DNA from: an uncultured Lachnospiraceae bacterium
Lineage (GTDB): Bacteria; Bacillota; Clostridia; Lachnospirales; Lachnospiraceae
Assembly: GCA_910587715.1 (NCBI GenBank)
Contig: CAJUMV010000008.1
Coordinates: 37,953 to 101,952 of the forward strand
Direction: 5' to 3'
DNA: 64,000 nucleotides
The stretch's first letter is position 1. Each line of letters starts with the position of its first letter. Below, in pieces: positions 1-7,903 of this stretch. Made by a program: the position numbers and the translations under genes. The notes beneath the pieces were generated by a model. The model saw nothing but the letters and a program-made list of their open reading frames with translations. It made no database searches and was not told the origin of the DNA.

Positions 1-1074
1 GCCGTTGTCGTAAGTCGTGGTATCATTTACTTCTACTTCTTCGCCACTTAAAATCTGACCAACCATCTTAACAACCTGAGATGCCAGAGTACGGGTATCC
101 TTGAACACGGACATGGACTGCTTGCCATCCAGCATGTTCTTTACGTTTGCGATATCACAGTCCTGACCTGTAACAATCGGGTAATCGCCGGTGTAGTTTG
201 CTGCCAGAGCGTTCTGCACACCAAGAGAGGTGGAGTCGTTGGAGCAAAGGCAGATGTCAAGCTTTGTGCCGTCTGCATAGTTGGAAGAAAGGATGTTCTC
301 CATTCTGGACTGTGCAGTCTCGGTAGCCCACTTAGGCGTACCTACAGTTGCGAAATCTACCTGACCGGAGGGAATCACAATCTTGCCTGCATCGATGTAA
401 GGCTGTAATGTGTCCATAGCGCCGTTGTAGAAGAAAGGCGCATTGTTGTCGCCGGGGTCGCCTGCGGTAACTTCCATGTTGAAAGGACCGTCAACGTTGT
501 CCAGATCAAGCGTATCAATGATATACTGTGCCTGCGTTACGCCTACCTTATAGTTATCGAAGGTAGCATAGTAATTGATCGCGTCGGTATTCATGATGAG
601 ACGGTCATAAGCGATAACCGGGATGCCTGCGCTCTTTGCTTTCTCAAGAACGGTAGAAAGAGAATTTGCCTCGATAGCAGCGATTACCAGTACGGAGCAG
701 CCGCCGTTGATCATGTTCTCAATCTGGGAAACCTGCGTCTCTTCCTGGTTGGAAGCGTACTGAAGGTCTACCTCGTAGCCTGCTGCCTCAAGCTCTGCCT
801 GCATGTTAGCGCCGTCCTGATTCCATCTCTGCAGATCCTTGGTGGGCATGGACACGCCTACCTTATTGCCTGTCGGAGCTGCCGCATCTGCTGCGGGAGC
901 CTCTGCGTCCGCTGCCGGAGCTTCTGCATCTGCCGCAGGAGCCTCTTCCTCTGCTGCCGGAGCCTCAGCCGCGGGCTCTGTAGCCGCCGGAGCTGCATCG
1001 CTGCCGCCACAGCCAACCAGCGCTGCCGCAAGCATGGAAGCTGCAAGTACCATACTTAATACTTTTCTTTTCAT
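1..1074 (-). CDS. ChvE/XylF-like sugar-binding lipoprotein of an ABC transporter (3' end outside window)
   Basis: The gene starts at an ATG at 1074 behind a GGAGG ribosome-binding site and is still open at base 1, so the C-terminus is missing. The product has a lipoprotein signal peptide with lipobox LVGC, then an Ala/Pro/Glu-rich linker with repeated EAPAAD units (about residues 25-65), then a periplasmic-binding-protein type 1 sugar domain. Motifs such as YDRLI and ATFDNYKVG match the ChvE/XylF branch of multiple-sugar binding proteins. It should capture a monosaccharide at the outer membrane face and deliver it to an ABC permease, whose genes would lie beyond the left edge. It is downstream of a second binding protein and a sensor kinase/regulator pair that may control it. 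The exact sugar cannot be told from sequence. Confidence 0.88.
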   Translation of the reverse strand, partial: MKRKVLSMVLAASMLAAALVGCGGSDAAPAATEPAAEAPAAEEEAPAADAEAPAADAEAPAADAAAPTGNKVGVSMPTKDLQRWNQDGANMQAELEAAGYEVDLQYASNQEETQVSQIENMINGGCSVLVIAAIEANSLSTVLEKAKSAGIPVIAYDRLIMNTDAINYYATFDNYKVGVTQAQYIIDTLDLDNVDGPFNMEVTAGDPGDNNAPFFYNGAMDTLQPYIDAGKIVIPSGQVDFATVGTPKWATETAQSRMENILSSNYADGTKLDICLCSNDSTSLGVQNALAANYTGDYPIVTGQDCDIANVKNMLDGKQSMSVFKDTRTLASQVVKMVGQILSGEEVEVNDTTTYDNG

Positions 1075-1133
1075 GTTTTCGTTTTCCTCCCTTTTCTAAA
1101 TGATAATTTTTTGCGAAATCTTTTCGCACTTCC

Positions 1134-1142
1134 AATATACCA
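1134..1142 (-). promoter_or_regulatory. Possible extended -10 promoter for the sugar-binding protein gene
   Basis: On the minus strand the sequence reads TGG-TATATT, an extended -10 element about 60 bases upstream of the ATG at 1074. No good -35 is visible. A small hairpin (arms 1113-1118 and 1122-1127) lies between it and the gene. A second 9-bp inverted repeat (TAGCACTTT at 1215-1223, its complement at 1252-1260) lies further upstream in the 234-base gap and could be an operator or a weak terminator of the upstream gene. Confidence 0.4.
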
Positions 1143-1308
1143 CAAAGAAAACAGGAATAATTTATGACTTTCTGTACATTTTCACCATATAAAAATTTTA
1201 TGCAGGAATTGCACTAGCACTTTCTTGCTTCTTTTCTATCTTCGCCGCAAAAAAGTGCTATCGTATTGTCCCATTCAGTCAATATTATGGCTCCGTAAAA
1301 ACCGCACG

Positions 1309-2364
1309 TCAGTCCGGCATTTGTTCGGGTGCATTCAGGTATACGTCCTCCTTCAGATGAAAGCCGCTGCCGATAATGACCTCGTCGATGTTGTCGCGGT
1401 TCACGCTGATTGGCTCCAGTCCGATATAGGGCACCTTATAGGAGCCGCTTTCGCTCAGGCTCACATCCTCCCCTGTAATCTTCCCGCCTTTGGCAAGCCT
1501 CACCGCTTCTTCCGCCGCCCGGGTCGCCAGACGCTCCACCGGCTTGTAGACCGTCATCACCTGCGTACCCTCGACAATCCGCTGACATGCCGCCAGATCC
1601 GCATCCTGCCCTACCACCAGCATATTGCCCGCCTGCCTTGTCTCCGCCAGCGCGCGCACCGCCTGCGTCGCCAGATCGTCATTGCCGCACATAATAGCGT
1701 CCGCCTGCGACACCTTCAACGGATTGTTGTATATATAGGTCGCCGCTTCCTCCGCCCGCCAGTTGTCCGCGTGGATGGAGTCCAGAATGGAGACCCCGTG
1801 TTTTGCCATCACTCTCTTAAATCCGCTCTCCACAAGGGGCACGTTGTTGTCCGTGGGAGAACCGCCGATCATAATTACATTTCCCCCGGTAAGCCCTTCC
1901 GCAATAAGCGCCCGCGCCATCATGTCGCCTACCATCTCATTGTCGAAGGAAATATAAAGATCCACGTCCGCGTCATCAATCAGCCTGTCGTAAGAGACCA
2001 CTTTAATCCCCGCCTCCTTCGCCTTTCCCACCGATTCCCGCAAAGAAACCGGGTCAATGGCAACAATGACAATCACGTCCATTCCCTTCTTTATAAAATA
2101 GTCAATCTGCCTTTTCTGCTCCTCCACCACGCCGTTTGCGTTCTGCACGTTGACCTCCGCCCCCAGCTCCTTGGCAACGGAGACAAATACATCCCTGTCC
2201 CTCTGCCACCTCTCGATAACAAAGGAATCAAAGCTTAAGCCGATCTGGATTTTATTTTCCTCCCCGTCGTCGCTCTCCCTGCCGTTTTCGGTTTTCCCGC
2301 AGCCGCAGACAACAAGCAGCAACAGAAACGCTGCGGCAAGACACGCCACTTGTTTTTTTCTCAT
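1309..2364 (-). CDS. XylF-like sugar-binding lipoprotein
   Basis: This is a substrate-binding protein of about 351 residues. The ATG at 2364 is chosen because GGGAG lies 8 bases upstream; a TTG 15 bases further up has no such site. A hydrophobic signal peptide ends in VCGCG, so lipid attachment is likely. The mature part is a periplasmic-binding-protein type 1 fold with KEAGIKVVSYDRLI and YISFDNEMVGD, closely resembling D-xylose-binding XylF, and a second lobe with VVGQDADLAACQR. It follows the response regulator gene by only 44 bases and is probably cotranscribed with the sensory genes. It may therefore feed the sensor kinase or an ABC transporter. Xylose or a related aldose is the most likely ligand. 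Confidence 0.85.
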   Translation of the reverse strand: MRKKQVACLAAAFLLLLVVCGCGKTENGRESDDGEENKIQIGLSFDSFVIERWQRDRDVFVSVAKELGAEVNVQNANGVVEEQKRQIDYFIKKGMDVIVIVAIDPVSLRESVGKAKEAGIKVVSYDRLIDDADVDLYISFDNEMVGDMMARALIAEGLTGGNVIMIGGSPTDNNVPLVESGFKRVMAKHGVSILDSIHADNWRAEEAATYIYNNPLKVSQADAIMCGNDDLATQAVRALAETRQAGNMLVVGQDADLAACQRIVEGTQVMTVYKPVERLATRAAEEAVRLAKGGKITGEDVSLSESGSYKVPYIGLEPISVNRDNIDEVIIGSGFHLKEDVYLNAPEQMPD

Positions 2365-2408
2365 ATACGAATCTCCCAACCTTTTTTGCAGAAGTTCTCT
2401 TCACGCTG

Positions 2409-4007
2409 TCAAAGCTGCTTATATTCAGTCGGCGTCACGCCTACATTTTTCTTAAAGGACCGGCTGAAATAATTGGGGTCCGCATACCCCACCATGGCAC
2501 AGATTTCCTTCATGGAATACTCCGTGGTCGTAAGCAGCTCCTTCGCCTTGTCCATGCGGATCTTGGTCAGGTACTCCACAAATCCCTCGCCCACATCTTC
2601 CTTAAAAATTTTACTGAAATAATAAGGACTGATATTGACCGTCTGTGACACCTCGTCCAGCGAAATATCCCTGCTGTAATTATTCTGCATATATTCCTTC
2701 GCCGTCTCCACGGCTCCCATGGACTTCTCGGACGCTTTTGTACTCACATTGCGGCACGCCTCTCTGATTTTATCCACAAACCATTTTTTTATAATCGTCA
2801 AATCATTCATTTCCATAACTGACGGCAGATAGTCCGCCCGGTCGCGGAACTCATAGGTCATGCCGCCGGAATTATAGGCAATATACTCCGCGTAGAGCAC
2901 AAACTCCAAAACCTTCAGGCGGATGTTCATCAGATAATCGCCATGCAGCTTGGCAATCAGGTCAAAATACGATTCCGCCGTGGCAGCGGCATGGTCCGCA
3001 TCCCCGTTCTTTACTTCCGCAAAGAGCTTCTTTTCCAAATCCACCGGATACGTTTCCTCATGGGCGCAGCCAATCGGCAAATCGTCCACATGCGCCACAC
3101 TGCCATTTGTCATAATCAGGGCGTTCGTCGCTTCTTTATAAGCCTCCCTCGCTTCCTCGAAGGGCACAATGCCACTGATTCCAATGCGGAAGCTGATCTG
3201 CGTCCGCTTTTTCAGCTCGCGGACAAGCTCCCTTGATTTCTCAATCAGGGATATCCGCTCCTCATAAGACATCTGTGTTTCGTCGCAGGGCACCAGCCCC
3301 GGCAGCTTATTCGCCATGGACATGCCGAGAATCATCCCCGGATACGCTTCCTTCAGATATTCCCGCAGCAAATCGCCGTACTGCTGCATTTTCACGCTGC
3401 TGCCAACCGCGTTGGTCATATGGTTTCCCTCCTGCGTCTCCCCGCAGACCACCGCCAGCATATAGGCATAGTTCTGATGGATGCCCAAAAGCTGTTTATA
3501 ATTTTCGATATCCTCCGTAAAATGCTCCTGAAAAAGCAGGTTGTAGAGCAGACCGCTCTCTATAATGGGCATCACGGTTTCCAGCTTTTCGCGAATCATC
3601 AAATCGTTGCTCCGCTTGTTCCGCTCCCTGTCAATCTGCTCCATCGCTTTTCTAAGCGCCGCGATAATACGGGTCTTTTCCATGGGCTTCGTAATGTACT
3701 CCAGGACGCCTAATTTAATCGCCTCTTTCGCGTAATCAAACTTGTCGTAAGCACTCATGACGATAAAGATCACGTTTGCGTTCGTCTCCCGAATTTCCCG
3801 CATCGCTTCGATACCGTTGATGCCGGGCATCTGGATATCCATAATGGCGATATCCGGACGGAAATTTTCTGCCAGCTCAATCACGCTTCTGCCGGTCTTT
3901 GCAAACTCGATCGTGCACAGCTCGCCAAATTCCTTTTCTATGATAAATTTCAGGGAATCAATCACAATCCCCTCATCGTCCGCCAGCATAATCTTGTAAT
4001 GGCTCAT
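2409..4007 (-). CDS. Response regulator with AraC-type DNA-binding domain (YesN family)
   Basis: About 532 residues. The N-terminal receiver domain (about 1-125) has the acidic pocket ADDE at 9-12, phospho-acceptor Asp57 in IMDIQMPG and a KPMEK motif. A long middle region follows, and the last 100 residues hold two AraC helix-turn-helix units (ISLDEVSQTVNISPYYFSKIF and SMKEICAMVGYADPNYFSRSF). The ATG at 4007 overlaps the kinase stop codon (ATGA), showing translational coupling; a GTG 12 bases upstream is only 1 base from GGAGG and so is rejected. Phosphorylated by the adjacent kinase, it should activate nearby sugar-transport genes. This family is typical of carbohydrate-responsive systems in Firmicutes. 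Confidence 0.93.
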   Translation of the reverse strand: MSHYKIMLADDEGIVIDSLKFIIEKEFGELCTIEFAKTGRSVIELAENFRPDIAIMDIQMPGINGIEAMREIRETNANVIFIVMSAYDKFDYAKEAIKLGVLEYITKPMEKTRIIAALRKAMEQIDRERNKRSNDLMIREKLETVMPIIESGLLYNLLFQEHFTEDIENYKQLLGIHQNYAYMLAVVCGETQEGNHMTNAVGSSVKMQQYGDLLREYLKEAYPGMILGMSMANKLPGLVPCDETQMSYEERISLIEKSRELVRELKKRTQISFRIGISGIVPFEEAREAYKEATNALIMTNGSVAHVDDLPIGCAHEETYPVDLEKKLFAEVKNGDADHAAATAESYFDLIAKLHGDYLMNIRLKVLEFVLYAEYIAYNSGGMTYEFRDRADYLPSVMEMNDLTIIKKWFVDKIREACRNVSTKASEKSMGAVETAKEYMQNNYSRDISLDEVSQTVNISPYYFSKIFKEDVGEGFVEYLTKIRMDKAKELLTTTEYSMKEICAMVGYADPNYFSRSFKKNVGVTPTEYKQL

Positions 4008-5467
4008 AGATAAATGCACACCTCCGTTCCCATGCCCTCACCCTCGCTCTTCACGTTCATTACATTTTCATTGCCCGTAAAGAGCCGCATTCGGGAAATC
4101 ACATTGTCCATGCCGACGCCGTTTCCGCCCGCCGCCATATCCTCTTCCCTGTAAGTGCCGCTCATGACCTTATCAATGGTTTCCCTGCTCATGCCGACGC
4201 CGTTATCCTTCACGCTGATGCAGACCCGCCCGTCTTTTTCATAGAGGGACAGAAGGATGACGCCTTTATCTCCCATCTCGCGTATGCCGTGGTTGACACA
4301 GTTTTCCACAATGGGCTGCAGAATCATACCTGGCATCTCCATCTGCAGGAGGGATTCATCGATATGCTTTTCGTAATGAATATCCCCGGCGAACCGCACG
4401 TTCAGGATGTAGATGTAGGAATCCACCATCTCCACCTCTTCCGCCACGGTCACCGTCTCCTCGCTTTTCTTCATATTATATCGGTAAAACTGCGCTACCT
4501 TCTGGATGTAATCGTAAGTCCTGTCCGCCCCTTCCATCATGGCAAGCTGCGCGCCCGCATTTAACGTATTGAACAGAAAGTGCGGATTGATCTGCGCCTG
4601 CAGGTACTTGAGTCTCGCGTCCTTCAGATGGCCTTCCATCAGCAGTTCCCGCTCTTTCAGCGCGCGCTCCGCCTCCATGCTCTCCCTGATGCGCTCGATA
4701 TATCTGCCGATGCTAACCACCATGGAATTGAATGCGCCTGTCACCACGCCCACCTCATCCTGCGACTCCACCGGTAGAAGCTCGATCTCAAAATTACCCT
4801 TCGCCACCTCGTCCGCCTGTCCTGCCAGCCTCCGCAGCGGTCTGATGAGCGCGCCCACAAAGCTGATGATAATACAGACGTTGCTGAACATCACCAGCAC
4901 AATGGCGATAACGGACACCGCCTCAAAAAACCGGAAACGCTGCTGCAATTCGCTGTACCGCTCGGAATTGCTGCGAAACTGCTCCATATTCAGATTGGAA
5001 ATATAGGTACCGATATAGCCGTACATTCTCGTGGCATTCTCATAATGCGCACGGTACTTTTCCACATTCCGCCCGCGCTTTGCTTCAATGGTCTGCGCCA
5101 CCTCTTCCAGATAGCGCTCTGTCATATGCCGGATGTTCCGCTCCATGCGGTCAAAAGACTGCCTTGTAACCTCCTCGTTCAGTTCCGCCGCCATATTCCT
5201 GCAAAGCGCCTCACTTCGGTAATAGTTTTCCAGCGAATCGCTGGTTTTCACGTTCAGATAATCCGTCATGCTGCTCTGCAAGGCGTTTACCGCGTCGGAA
5301 AACTGGTTCAGATGGCGGTTGTCCTGATAAACCGTATCGAGTCTTCCGGACATGCTGTTGATGCCGATAATCAGAAAAATATTCACCATCACAACGAGAA
5401 TGTTCGTTACGATATAGATACTGCTGATTTTAAACTGCAAAGAGAAATGTCGAAATTTACTCATCAT
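4004..5467 (-). CDS. Sensor histidine kinase, YesM/LytS-like with HAMP domain
   Basis: About 487 residues, start at the ATG at 5467 with GAGGAG 7 bases upstream; it overlaps the preceding gene by 11 bases. Order of parts: transmembrane helix about 12-36, an extracellular helical region of about 145 residues, second transmembrane helix about 180-210, HAMP linker, then the His_kinase domain with QAQINPHFLFNTLN (the His is the phosphorylation site) and a HATPase domain with VENCVNHGI, DNGVGM and GNGVGMDN boxes. It should sense an extracellular signal, probably a sugar presented by the binding proteins encoded next to it, and phosphorylate the AraC-type regulator encoded downstream. Confidence 0.93.
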   Translation of the reverse strand: MMSKFRHFSLQFKISSIYIVTNILVVMVNIFLIIGINSMSGRLDTVYQDNRHLNQFSDAVNALQSSMTDYLNVKTSDSLENYYRSEALCRNMAAELNEEVTRQSFDRMERNIRHMTERYLEEVAQTIEAKRGRNVEKYRAHYENATRMYGYIGTYISNLNMEQFRSNSERYSELQQRFRFFEAVSVIAIVLVMFSNVCIIISFVGALIRPLRRLAGQADEVAKGNFEIELLPVESQDEVGVVTGAFNSMVVSIGRYIERIRESMEAERALKERELLMEGHLKDARLKYLQAQINPHFLFNTLNAGAQLAMMEGADRTYDYIQKVAQFYRYNMKKSEETVTVAEEVEMVDSYIYILNVRFAGDIHYEKHIDESLLQMEMPGMILQPIVENCVNHGIREMGDKGVILLSLYEKDGRVCISVKDNGVGMSRETIDKVMSGTYREEDMAAGGNGVGMDNVISRMRLFTGNENVMNVKSEGEGMGTEVCIYL

Positions 5468-6434
5468 TTTCCGACTCCTCTCCCCGCAGGTACTCTTCCA
5501 CATTATCTCTGGTAATCAGGTTGATATCCGCCGTAAAATACTGGCTGGTATAACCAAGATCATGGTACTCCTGCAAAGCGTCAATACAGAAAGCCCCCAT
5601 CTGCGCGGTGTCAATATTTACGGTGGCATAAATGACATTTCTGTCAATCGCATTGAGAATCGTGTCGGAAACATAATGCCCCAGAATGCTGACCGTTCCC
5701 ACCTTATTATAGTCCACCACCGCCTGATATGCACAGGTAGTATTCAGCTCATTCAGGCAAATCAGGATGTCCGGAATGTCCTCGCCCATAAAAAGATCGC
5801 GGACTGACTCCTCCACCGAAAAGGCATTGGTATCATCCACCGACTGCTGGGAAAGCTCCACCGCCGTATCTCCCCGCTCCTGCTCGATCGTCTCCTGTAT
5901 GCCGGAATAGAGGATATTCTGGTCCAGACTGTTGGCAAAAGGATTGACCAAAAGAGTCACTTTCGCCGGACGCTCCTGCGTACCGATACGCCTCTCCCGC
6001 ATAATTTTCAGCGCCTGTCGTCCATATTCCCTGCCAAGATTGTAGCTGCCCACGCCCACAAAGCTGCAGCGCGCACTCTGGGTATTATCCCCATAAAGCG
6101 TCACCACGGGAATGTCCGCCGCGTCCGCCCGGTTAATCCATGCGGTCATCTCCTCCGTCTCGCCTGCCGTCACGATAATACCGTCCACCCCGGAGGCGAT
6201 GGCAATCTCCATCTGCTCCTCCACGCCGTAATCCCGGAAACTGTCTTTTCCCAGCCAGTCCACATAGACATTTTCCTGCAGCGCCCGCTCATACGCGCCC
6301 TGATAAACAGACTGCCAGAAGCCGGACTGATCCTCCTGCATAATCATCATGTAATATCTGTCGTAAGTCTCTCCCGCCGTCTCCTCCTGAAAGCTCCCTT
6401 TGTAAAACCAGAGGATATAACCCGCCATCAGCAC
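5457..6434 (-). CDS. Membrane-anchored sugar-binding (PBP1) protein, probable input partner of the sensor kinase; start codon unclear
   Basis: The product is a periplasmic-binding-protein type 1 domain (GVDGIIVTAGET, VTLYGDN, FVGVGSYNLGREYG, DILICLNELNT, GHYVSD), probably presenting a sugar to the kinase encoded directly downstream with an 11-base overlap. The listed end is a GTG at 6434, but this start would cut through the membrane anchor. The same frame stays open to a TAG at 6549-6551 and encodes a basic stretch followed by a full hydrophobic helix (codons of 6426-6480). No ATG, GTG or TTG occurs in that extension. An AAGGAAGG ribosome-binding sequence sits just before ATA and ATT codons at 6545 and 6542, so a non-AUG start or a lost start codon is likely. 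Confidence 0.8.
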   Translation of the reverse strand: MLMAGYILWFYKGSFQEETAGETYDRYYMMIMQEDQSGFWQSVYQGAYERALQENVYVDWLGKDSFRDYGVEEQMEIAIASGVDGIIVTAGETEEMTAWINRADAADIPVVTLYGDNTQSARCSFVGVGSYNLGREYGRQALKIMRERRIGTQERPAKVTLLVNPFANSLDQNILYSGIQETIEQERGDTAVELSQQSVDDTNAFSVEESVRDLFMGEDIPDILICLNELNTTCAYQAVVDYNKVGTVSILGHYVSDTILNAIDRNVIYATVNIDTAQMGAFCIDALQEYHDLGYTSQYFTADINLITRDNVEEYLRGEESENDE

Positions 6435-6562
6435 CGTAAACAGAATACATGCCGCCGTCAGAAACAGAGGAAGAAACGTAAACCCCGAAAATTTTCTTTC
6501 CGGGGCCTGGTTTTCCTTGTGCTGTTGTTTCTCCTGCTTAATTATCTTCTATGCCTTCCTTT

Positions 6563-7489
6563 TTATTTATAATATGTATCATAATTCACAAGCTCGTCCA
6601 ACAGCTTCGGAAGCTGCTCGTCCATGGTCTCGTCCGGGAACTGGCATGTTCCCACCGCCTTATGTCCGCCGCCGCCGTACTTTAACATCAGGCTGCCTAC
6701 ATTCACATGGGAAGTGCGGTTTAAGACGCTGTAGCCCACCGCCGCGGAACATCCCTTGCCGCCGCGCCCGTTCACGATCCATGCGGAAATATTCTGCTCC
6801 GGGTACATGCTGTAGATCAGAAAACGGTTGCCGGAATAAATCGGGTCAACGCCCCGCAGATCGGAAATGATAACGTCCTTCTCCACCCTCGTGTGCGCCT
6901 TCACCATCTCCCGGAACTTCTCATCCTGCTCTCTGTAAACGGCAATACGCTCCTGCACGTCAGGCAACGCCAGAATTTCCTCCGTATTCATGGTACGGCA
7001 GCACTCCATCAGCTTCTCCATCAGCTGATAGTTAGAGATCGTAAAATTGCGCCATCTGCCGAGCCCCGTGCGGGGATCCATCAGAAAGCCCACAAGAATC
7101 CAGCCCTGCGGATTCTGAATTTCGTCGATGGTCAGATTGCCGGAATCCACCTTGTCCACCGCCACCATCATATCGTCAAAATGGGAAAAACGCTCCTCGC
7201 CGCCGTAATATTCATAAATAATACGCGCGCAGGAAGGTGTGATGCGGCTCTCCCCTTTATACTTGCCCTTTAATTCATTGCGCTCATGCTCGCTGGAATG
7301 ATGGTCAAACCAAAGCCCGCAGCCTTCCACGAAAGGTACGTTCGCCAGCACATCATTCTCCGTAATCTCCACAAGACCGTCCTGCAAATCCTTCGGATGC
7401 GCAAACTTCCAGCTGTCAATCAGACCAACTTCCTTTAAAAGTGCGCCACATGCCAATCCGTCAAAATCAGATCGTGTCACTAATCTCAT
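6563..7489 (-). CDS. DHH-family phosphoesterase (exopolyphosphatase-like)
   Basis: 308 residues, ATG at 7489 with AAAAGGAG upstream. The N-terminal DHH domain has the metal-binding motif RSDFDGLACG (about 6-15) and the DHH signature in FDHHSSEH (about 81-88). The C-terminal DHHA1-like part carries the glycine-rich substrate motif GGGGHKAVGTC. Members of the superfamily hydrolyse phosphodiester or phosphoanhydride bonds (polyphosphate, short oligonucleotides, cyclic dinucleotide products). The length and motif spacing match stand-alone cytosolic DHH proteins annotated as exopolyphosphatase-like; substrate is not determined by sequence. It stands alone between the sugar module and the small gene upstream. 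Confidence 0.82.
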   Translation of the reverse strand: MRLVTRSDFDGLACGALLKEVGLIDSWKFAHPKDLQDGLVEITENDVLANVPFVEGCGLWFDHHSSEHERNELKGKYKGESRITPSCARIIYEYYGGEERFSHFDDMMVAVDKVDSGNLTIDEIQNPQGWILVGFLMDPRTGLGRWRNFTISNYQLMEKLMECCRTMNTEEILALPDVQERIAVYREQDEKFREMVKAHTRVEKDVIISDLRGVDPIYSGNRFLIYSMYPEQNISAWIVNGRGGKGCSAAVGYSVLNRTSHVNVGSLMLKYGGGGHKAVGTCQFPDETMDEQLPKLLDELVNYDTYYK

Positions 7490-7513
7490 CGCTCTTCTCC
7501 TTTTACCCGCCGT

Positions 7514-7554
7514 GTCACAGCTTAGCTGTGACTCAAATCAGTGCGGAGAATGCC
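7514..7554. repeat. Perfect hairpin followed by motif CGGAGAATGCC
   Basis: An 8-bp perfect stem (7514-7521 with 7525-7532, loop TTA) is followed 11 bases later by CGGAGAATGCC (7544-7554). The same 11-base motif lies next to another perfect hairpin at 25720-25772. Neither hairpin has the T-run of an intrinsic terminator. In both places the element sits just beyond the stop codon of a minus-strand gene. Confidence 0.6.
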
Positions 7555-7577
7555 ACATTTTAGAAGCACTTCTCACA

Positions 7578-7769
7578 CTATTCTTTGATCTTGTCAATAC
7601 CTGTAAGGTTTACACCGGAAACGTTAAGCAATGCCTTTAATGTCAAATACTCTTCTTTTAAGTCTGCGTATGTCTCAACTGCATTTTCTTTTTTTGCCAG
7701 GAGCATACGTCTCTGTACTTTTGCAAAGTCATCAAGAGCTACCTTTGTCACTTCGATACCAGACGGCAT
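7578..7769 (-). CDS. Small conserved hypothetical protein, 63 residues
   Basis: A charged, mostly helical protein that includes a possible short coiled coil (LAKKENAVETYADLKEEYLTLK). The ATG at 7769 is preceded by GGGTGAT, a modest ribosome-binding site, and a well-formed promoter lies upstream at 7817-7845, which supports a real gene. No catalytic motif, signal peptide or membrane segment is visible. I do not recognise a family with certainty; its stand-alone position between addA and the DHH gene gives no functional clue. Confidence 0.6.
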   Translation of the reverse strand: MPSGIEVTKVALDDFAKVQRRMLLAKKENAVETYADLKEEYLTLKALLNVSGVNLTGIDKIKE

Positions 7770-7816
7770 ACTATCACCCGCTTTCCACTGTGCTGTATTG
7801 ACTGTTACTATTCTAT

Positions 7817-7845
7817 ATTATAACGAATTTCGCCCAAGATGTAAA
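7817..7845 (-). promoter_or_regulatory. Sigma-A-type promoter for the 63-residue gene
   Basis: On the minus strand TTTACA (7840-7845) and TATAAT (7817-7822) are separated by 17 bases, close to consensus, with the -10 about 48 bases upstream of the ATG at 7769. Confidence 0.7.
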
Positions 7846-7903
7846 GGATGAAACAGTCCGCCATATGGACGCAGGCAGCAGTCCCCGGTCAGGCAGCGGC
7901 TTC

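Noticed and set aside
839..1099. Ala/Ser-rich frame on the plus strand
   Set aside because: It is the complement of the Ala/Pro-rich linker of the minus-strand sugar-binding lipoprotein, a composition artefact.
1225..2238. Long plus-strand frame of 337 codons
   Set aside because: Antisense to the XylF-like gene, with the Arg/His/Leu bias typical of complementary-strand frames in GC-rich coding DNA.
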